Assembly: GCA_024220505.1 (NCBI GenBank)
Contig: JAKZZE010000001.1
Location: 558,001-622,000, forward strand
Source: Rhizopus arrhizus
Taxonomy: Eukaryota; Mucoromycota; Mucoromycetes; Mucorales; Rhizopodaceae
Direction of reading: 5' to 3'
DNA: 64,000 bases
The notes below the pieces were generated by a model. The model was given only the letters and a program-made list of their open reading frames with translations. It did not search any database and was not told the DNA's origin. Positions 58,001 to 64,000 of this stretch are shown here, in pieces. The translations under genes were made by a program, and so were the position numbers. Each line of letters starts with the position of its first letter. The first letter of the stretch is position 1.

Positions 58001-58957
58001 GACAATATTCACAGCAGGCGGTTGATGACCTGGAGGCCCAACATGAATGGATATCTGATGAAAAACAGTAAGATTTTGAAGAGGGGTTAAAAAAATGATT
58101 AACAGTCTGCTTCTAATAGTCTCTTTGGTCAATCAGGCACAAATTATGACTACACCAATGCAAACTTTTCTGATTTAAGAAAGCAACTTCAACAATTGAC
58201 TATGAACCACGAATCTCTTCGTAAAAAGATTAATGTTCGTGTTATGAATATGATTGACAAGTAAGAAAAATGCTGGCTGACAAGTCCCTCTACTTATCCA
58301 TAATTATTTATAGTGTCGAAAAAAAAGAGGTATCATTAAAAGAAATGATCGCTACTGTAGAAAAAGACAAGAAAAAGATTGAAGAGACGATTAGCACGCT
58401 TGAAAACTACAAGCTTGAAGCTCTCGAGAAAACATATACCAAAGTGAATAAAGATTTTGCAGAAATCTTTGGTGATCTGCTAGCCGGCAATACTTGTAAA
58501 TTACAGCCACCAGAAGGAAAAACGATCTCGGACGGCCTGGAGGTAAAAGTCTGTCTTGGCGGTGTATGGAAGCAGAGCTTAACCGAATTGAGTGGTGGTC
58601 AAAGATCCTTGATTGCTTTATCTCTAATCTTGTCACTACTTCAATTCAAGCCTGCACCAATGTATATTTTGGATGAAGTGGATGCTGCACTTGATTTATC
58701 ACATACACAAAATATCGGCTCTTTGTTAAGAACTCGATTCAAGGGATCCCAGTTCTTGGTTGTTTCATTGAAGGATGGTATGTTCAATAATGCCAATGTA
58801 TTATTCAAGACACGTTTTAAGGATGGTACTTCGGTTGTTGAGGTAAGAAAAAAAAAAGATTGTGATTTAGGGAAATATATTTATTTCTTTACAGAGAACC
58901 ACACCCTATCGTAAAGAAGTAGAGCAAGCAAAGAACAGAAAAAGAGCTCACAATTAA
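55062..58957 (+). CDS. SMC2: Condensin subunit SMC2
   Basis: Seven exons: 55062-55229, 55287-55436, 55493-56200, 56251-58067, 58120-58260, 58314-58842 and 58895-58957, total 1,191 aa. SMC2 pairs with SMC4 in condensin, the chromosome-compacting ATPase. N-terminal head: [20 protein letters not shown] and Walker [10 protein letters not shown] (about 32-40), then [20 protein letters not shown], typical of SMC2. Coiled coil 1, hinge (about 505-680, [20 protein letters not shown] and [17 protein letters not shown]), coiled coil 2. C-terminal head: signature [18 protein letters not shown] (about 1087) and Walker [19 protein letters not shown] (about 1112). The end [20 protein letters not shown] is basic. 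The intron after residue 342 uses GAG|GTAGGG at 56200; the fourth uses AATAG at 58119. Both were chosen to keep frame and homology. Confidence 0.97.
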
Positions 58958-59277
58958 AAAAAAGCGTGCTTCATTAATAAAGATAAGAAAGAAAGCACGA
59001 ATTTGTTCATGTAAATTATGTTTCTATTAATACCAACTAAAAGATGTATTTATGCTTTTAAAAAAGGAACAGTGTTCTATAAGCATACAAACGACAGTTA
59101 TGATTTTGTTTTATTCTTGAAAGTGAGTGAGTTATTGTGTGAGCGAGAGACATCATGAAACATTATTATGATGCTGTGGTTATATGTGATATAAATATAA
59201 AACAATAAATAGTGAAAAAGATAATATAATACAATAAGTGAGAGAATGTAAGGAAAGGTTGTAAACTTGAATAAAAA
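58958..59277. other. Convergent intergenic region
   Basis: About 320 bp between the 3' ends of SMC2 and the RING gene; AATAAA-like signals occur (for example 58974-58979 and 59204-59209). No gene seen. Confidence 0.4.
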
Positions 59278-60759
59278 CTAAACTTGAATCATTACATCTT
59301 TTCCTCTTGAGTCTTGTTTACACATTGGGCATCTAAAATTTAACGCAAGCCATTCATGTACACACACTTTATGAAAATGATGATTGCACCTACAAAAAAG
59401 ATGTGAATATTTGTATGTAGTGTAAATAATATAATCAATAATTTACCACAGCTTACATAATATATCACCATCTTCATATTTTGATAGACAAATGGCACAT
59501 ACTTGATCTTGCGTATCTGGAATTTCTAATAATTCAAGTTCAATTTCTTTTTCAGACGGTGGATCGCTCAGTCCCAAATATGGCCATAACTTGTCAAAAA
59601 TCCCAGGCTTTCTTTCATGATACTGTTCAGCTTTACTTAAATCAATCATAATCATGTCATCCTCTGGTAAGGAAGAAGATGGTGTTAATGTTGTATTATT
59701 GTTGGCTTTGAATCTATAAACTGGTATCATTGAAATTTCTTCGCTTGTTGCTCCTCCCATATCTACACCTTCATCTACGTGTAATAATCTCATTCCGACT
59801 AGAGAAGAATAATTAGCTTCATTCAGGCATCCATTTTTGTGTATGTGTATATTACCTAATACACATGGTAAACAAAAAATGACAGAGGTACATAAAAAGA
59901 TTGGAACAGAGAGCATCAAATATCCATAGACAATAATGCCTAAAGATAAATAATATAATGGAATAGCTGTGTCTGAGCAAGTAGTAGAAGAGAATAACAT
60001 GTAATTCCCGATTATAAACCATAATACTGCAAACACATCCAAAGCAGATTTGGCCCTTTAGAGATAGCGAGAATAAGAAGGAATGTTAAATAACCAGAAG
60101 TCATTCGTTTACCTATCAATAAAAAGCCTAAAGGTGTTATTATCCATTTGGTGTAAAGCTGAATCCAATGTAGTAGGATGCTGAACAGGAGCGACAAAGG
60201 CAGGATAATGATGGTGATTGTTGTTTGTTGTTGCTGGAGGTGGAAACGAGACAGGTCTATTTCGTTCGCTTAAAGCATAGGCTTCGCTTAATTCTGATCT
60301 TGCACTTGTACGAGGGGAAACGGCGTGCATCGACCGGCGACGTGGTGCCAAATGAAGGTAAATATTGATGGGCGCAGTGACAACAAGACGAACAATATAT
60401 ACAGAAACAAATATTCGAAGTGGTTTATCACAGTACATCTCCCACGACACTAGTAACACAAATAAACTTGCAATTACTTGAATGGCAACTAGTGTCATTG
60501 TGAAGCCTAAATGTAATTTAGAGGATCGTGAACTTCGGCGCCAATTTAATACAAAATGTGTAAACCAGTGAGATCGTACTCTTCTTGAAGTTGATGTTGC
60601 ACTTCTAGTAAAATTAACGGCATTGGATGCAGAATTAGATAAAATTTGTGGTAAAGCAGGTCGAGTGGATGAAGAAGAAGAACCTGAAGAAAATGATGTA
60701 CTAGAAGGCTGGTGGCGATGACTAAGCCTTGTCGTTGTCGCTGTAGTATTGGTAGACAT
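59278..60759 (-). CDS. Membrane RING-H2 protein, probable E3 ubiquitin ligase
   Basis: Four exons on the minus strand: 60759-60113, 60055-59856, 59798-59447 and 59389-59278, total 436 aa. The first 80 residues are Ser/Thr/Arg-rich and cytosolic. Hydrophobic segments: about 88-110 (TLVAIQVIASLFVLLVSW), 113-137 (RIFVSVYIVRLVVTAPINIY), 220-237 (DVFAVLWFIIGNYMLF) and 250-282 (PLYYLSLGIIVYGYLMLSVP and on). The C-terminal RING-H2 at about 383-424 reads CAICLSKYEDGDILCKLW, joined by splicing to CNHHFHKVCVHEWLALNFRC and PMCK, which gives the C-C-C-H-H-C-C-C zinc ligand set. Architecture (four TM, then RING at the C-terminus) is that of endomembrane E3 ligases. Its substrate is unknown. Confidence 0.87.
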
Positions 60760-62351
60760 TAAAGAAAAGAAGAAGAAAAAAGAAAGAGAATGTATAAAGT
60801 GTATGTATTCTTTTTAAATAAATTAAGAGAGAGAAAGAAGAAATAAGAGTTGTTGATAGTTACTTTTCTTCTTTTCTATTTAAAACTTTCTTTTTCTTAT
60901 TTTCTTTGCTTTGCTTTTTGAATGTAAAATAAAAGTAAAATGTATTTCATTTTTTTTTATTTTTTCTACGCCAGCAATTGCGCTGCTTTAATTGTAGCTG
61001 GATTACCAAAAATAGAGATTCACGTTTGCTGAGAACAACAATTGTATCACTCGCTATTCTTTATTTTTACAACCTACCCTCAAAAGATTTGTTCAAATAA
61101 AAACCTCCTTAAAGAATAAATTAGGCCCCTTTCTTTTTTACGTTTGACTATAAAAAAACTTGATATAATTTCAAGAATAGAATACTACTGACTGAAAATG
61201 AAATACAAGTTAGAAGAATCATGCATGGCAGGAAACAAGCGTGATACAAATCCAGTAACATTGAGGAGGAAGTTTTCTAGAGTCAATTTACGGATTTACT
61301 TTGCCAAGTTGCTTTAGAAGATATAAGAGAATTTTTATCAAATACAAATATCACAGTCAAACCAAGTATTTGTTTGTATCGGAACGTCCGAATTGGGGTC
61401 CTTTTATTCTCCTCCTTATGACTGACTCTTTATAGATTCCCTATAAAGCTACTCAAGACTGAACAGATAAAAATCAGAATGGAAACAAACGCCTGATTGA
61501 GCTATGATATTTGTATTTGATAAATATTCTCTTATATCTTCTAAAGCAATTTGGCGAAACTATGAAAACCGCGGATTGGTACCGGAAGCATTGTACCTCA
61601 GCAAAAAAAAAAAAGCACAATCGGAAAAAGTATTTTACCATTAAAGGTTGTTTATCCATCGAGAAAGTTTAGCCCTTTTATTGTATCCATTTTATTAAAA
61701 TAACTGAGAGCTTTTTATTTTGTCTTTTTTGTGATTTCAATAAGAAAAGCGAAGCATAATTTAACTAATTATATTTTCTTCTTTAATATAATCTTGTCAG
61801 TTATGTGATACATCAATCCCAACCCACAACTCAGCATCTCACGTCAGCATGGAGCCTGTTAAGACTTTGTGGGTTCAACAATAAAGTTCATGTGTAACTA
61901 CTTGGATAATTTGTATGGTATTTATGTGATTATGTAGTAGTGTAGAATACTCGATACCACTAAGGCTGATACCAAATTCCAATGTGTAAGTATTTCTCTT
62001 CCACAGATAATAAGTAAAGAGTAATGAAAATTATTAATTGAATCTATTGAAAAAGCTTGTAGTGTTCAAATAACCTGTCAATAGCATTGATTGCTTATGT
62101 CTGTTACAAATGATTCATATACAAACATAACTTGCCTTTTTCAACATTTCATTTTACTTTATATTTAAGCAATTATGTGAATTAATCAGAAAAAAGTTTA
62201 AAAGGGACAGATGTCCAAAATATTCAAAATTTTAGATGCCTTTTTGCCGACAAAAAAAAAAAAAATTGAATGTTGATCTAGTAATACTCAGCTTCCAGAG
62301 CCAATATAATAGCTGAAAAGAAATGGAGGTGAGGATCAAATAGCAATCAAT
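60760..62351. other. Intergenic with an inverted repeat
   Basis: No coding frame with a recognisable domain. The only structured feature is the inverted repeat at 61299-61560 (separate entry). The 5' flank of the RING gene is C/T-A/G biased (AGAAAGAGAATG etc. near 60780-60850). Confidence 0.45.
61299..61560. repeat. Imperfect inverted repeat, arms about 80 bp
   Basis: The left arm 61299-61378 contains GCTTTAGAAGATATAAGAGA and the right arm 61480-61560 its complement TCTCTTATATCTTCTAAAGC. Similarity continues over TTTATCAAATACAAATATCA with a few differences, then fades through the GTTTGTTT region. The spacer is about 100 bp. RNA of this region would fold into a long hairpin; as DNA it looks like a MITE. 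Ends are approximate. Confidence 0.65.
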
Positions 62352-62941
62352 TTAATCAATAAAATAAGTTAAAGGTTCTTCAAGTGGCCAAATGGCTGTT
62401 CCATCAGTCTTGATAGAGTAAAAATCAATTCTTCCATCATGATATTTGTGACATCTTGTATGTTTTCATTAGAAACTTATTTATACACACACACACACAT
62501 GTATATCTTTATACCTGACATGAATGTACTTTCCTTCCCCAAGATGAATTTTACCAAAATAGTTGAAGCCGTAAGAAACTTCTTCAACAGCATACTCAAC
62601 CAAGACATAGCGTTCGATACGTCTCAAGTCATCCATTTCGTGTAAACCGTGAACATTGTCCAAATGGTTGAGCTAGAATACATGTGTTCATAACAAAATA
62701 GTTGGCCCTATCTCATTTTTACCTCGTGAAGCTAGTAACAATATATGTCAGCGAGAAAATTTGGACTTTATTCCATTGTATCTTACCTTTTCGATAACTT
62801 GATCTTTTATTTCATGGAAAACCTATTTTTAAAACAAGTCTTTATAAACTTTCTTTTACGTACAAAATGGTAACATACAGCCTTTGCCTCATCATCAGCG
62901 GGACGTACAGGTCCCATATCGTTATGATTTACGTCAGACAT
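62352..62941 (-). CDS. Stefin-type cystatin (cysteine protease inhibitor-like)
   Basis: Four exons on the minus strand: 62941-62879, 62822-62787, 62672-62515 and 62454-62352, total 119 aa. No signal peptide, so cytosolic like stefins. The layout fits the stefin fold: an N-terminal Gly (MGPVRPADDEAKAVFHEIKD) before a helix (QVIEKLNHL), then YVLVEYAVEEVSYGFNYFGK with EVSYG where cystatins have QxVxG, followed by IHLGEGKYIHVRCHKYHDG and a C-terminal EEPLTYFID, like the LTYF end of human stefin B. The first Gln of the binding loop is Glu here, so inhibition of papain-like proteases is uncertain. Exon 2 is only 36 nt. Recognition was by eye. All introns keep phase. Confidence 0.65.
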
Positions 62942-63661
62942 ATTCTTTTAGTGTGTTTAAAAAAAAAGAAAAAAAGAAAGAAGAGAATGAAATTAAAGAG
63001 AATATTTTTTTCATTCATGTCGTGTCACCTTCCTGTTTAATCTAGAAGCATCGTTTTAACATTAAACATCTCTTCTTTTTTTGTTCAAGCTCTACAAGCG
63101 ATATGTACGTAATCCTCATTTCAGCTTACTTTTTGCAAATTATAGAGACGCCCTTGGTTTTACAATAAAAAAAAAAAAAAAACATGAAACAGCTATGTGC
63201 CTTAATTTGTAATCAACACTTTATGTTTATGTTGATCAGTGGTTGGTAAAACACTAGATCCGCTTGAGTTCATTAACTTAAAGAATAAAAGCTATTTTCA
63301 AATACTTAATCATACTGAATAAAAGTTATTGATAATAGTATGAGAAACTACATATTTGTTTCTTGCCTTTTTATTTCATAGAATGAAGTCTTGACATGGT
63401 TTCAATAATACCTTTGTTTAAACAGTTAATCTATATTAAGCATCCTGTTCGTTCATTATATGGTACTTATGAAGCTATCAATAACTTAGAGCCTCTTTAT
63501 TTACTCTTCTTTTATTACATGATCTGCTCTCGTTATGCATAGCAGTGTGAGATGTTTTAAATGTCCGCATGCAGCTGTAAACAAGTCACGGCGCAGAAAA
63601 AAAATTCAGAAGAAGCCTCTCAGCCTTTAATTTTTTTTTTTTTTTTTTTCTTCAAGAGATA
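62942..63661. other. Divergent intergenic region
   Basis: Between the cystatin (minus) and eIF3h (plus); both promoters lie here. An A run of about 19 nt is near 63166-63182 and a T run at 63629-63649, 12 bp before the eIF3h ATG. No gene recognised. Confidence 0.45.
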
Positions 63662-64000
63662 ATGGCCAACATTGATACCGAGCCACTTCGTACCGTTCAA
63701 TTAGACGGTTTGGTAAACTTACAGCAAACTGATTATAGAGAGTTAATAGACGATTTATATTTTATTTTTTCGGATTGATAGGTCGTTTTGAAGATCATCA
63801 AGCACTGTCGAGAATCTTATCCTAATGATGTTACTGGTCAACTTCTCGGTTTAGACGACAAAAGTGTTTTAGAAGTTACCAATTGTTTTCCTTTCCCTTC
63901 CGATGGTGATGAAGATACTAGCGGTAAAAAAAAATAAGATGGATTCTTTTTTGTTATTTGACAGCTAACAAAACTGAATAGCACAATATCAACTTGACAT
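63662..64000 (+). CDS. Eukaryotic translation initiation factor 3 subunit H, 5' part
   Basis: Exons 63662-63712, 63782-63923 and 63982 onward, cut by the window edge. Residues [17 protein letters not shown] join [20 protein letters not shown] and [20 protein letters not shown], the start of the Mov34/MPN domain of eIF3h. The MPN domain here is the non-catalytic (MPN-) type in known eIF3h proteins. The third exon begins AQYQLDM, expected for the family, using the acceptor GAATAG at 63981 with a GCTAACA branch site 18 nt upstream; the nearer GACAG acceptor would run into a stop. Confidence 0.92.

Overview
The window is AT-rich nuclear DNA of a filamentous, early-diverging fungus, most likely a member of the Mucorales. 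The evidence is: short spliceosomal introns (mostly 45-65 nt, GT...AG, often with a CTAAC/CTAAT-like branch site); fungal genes such as an Elongator subunit, a Pof1-like enzyme, a Prm10/ThrE transporter and a Cdc25-type RasGEF; animal-like genes retained in early-diverging fungi (a probable Gemin8 and a stefin-type cystatin); and many decayed IS630/Tc1-like transposases, LINE remnants and multicopy gene families that I associate from memory with Mucorales. The assignment is by recognition only; no database search was run. All splice models were built by hand and keep the reading frame across every junction, unless an entry says otherwise.

Layout. 1-0.64 kb: 3' part of a LINE ORF1-like gene broken by one stop. 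3.0-4.4 kb: ELP4. 5.5-6.1 kb: HTH-only transposase remnant. 6.4-6.95 kb: synaptobrevin (SNC1-like) whose ATG appears to be split by an intron. 9.0-12.05 kb: a 3,047-bp element with 764-bp inverted arms that look identical, each starting CAGTGCTTCC, flanked by TA on both sides and enclosing a cargo pseudogene. 12.05-13.4 kb: older transposase debris. 14.4-18.1 kb: a signal-peptide/kelch/three-TM protein followed 75 bp later by a Pof1-like nucleotidyltransferase. 19.1-21.5 kb: ThrE/Prm10 transporter, tail-to-tail with an endonuclease/exonuclease/phosphatase protein (21.5-22.9) and a small membrane protein (23.0-23.4). 24.5-25.8 kb: pseudogene of a multicopy family. 26.9-29.1 kb: alpha-arrestin. 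30.0-31.4 kb: proteasome alpha-5 and a small acidic protein. 31.6-35.4 kb: SH3-WW-WW-RasGEF. 36.8-38.3 kb: mitochondrial PDK/BCKDK-type kinase. 38.6-39.3 kb: CHCH protein Mix17. 40.1-40.8 kb: pseudogene. 41.5-43.3 kb: eIF3l. 43.6-44.2 kb: probable Gemin8. 45.3-46.2 kb: RPS19. 46.4-47.5 kb: MDR oxidoreductase. 48.0-49.7 kb: LINE reverse-transcriptase remnant abutting a truncated transposase. 50.3-51.4 kb: five-exon multipass membrane protein. 51.4-53.6 kb: AIP1. 54.0-54.2 kb: AAAAT tract. 55.1-59.0 kb: SMC2. 59.3-60.8 kb: RING-H2 membrane protein. 62.4-62.9 kb: cystatin. 63.7 kb to the edge: start of eIF3h.

The single-copy genes are mostly housekeeping: translation (RPS19, eIF3l, eIF3h, ELP4 for tRNA modification), chromosome structure (SMC2), proteolysis (alpha-5, RING protein), actin turnover (AIP1), membrane traffic (synaptobrevin, arrestin) and mitochondrial control (PDK-like kinase, Mix17). 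They show no operon-like logic. The most unusual object is the 9.0-12.05 kb inverted-repeat element. Its cargo encodes a domain with a Y-x-R-x-S-like segment that may be a very divergent resolvase-like fold, although in this copy the Tyr position is a stop codon.
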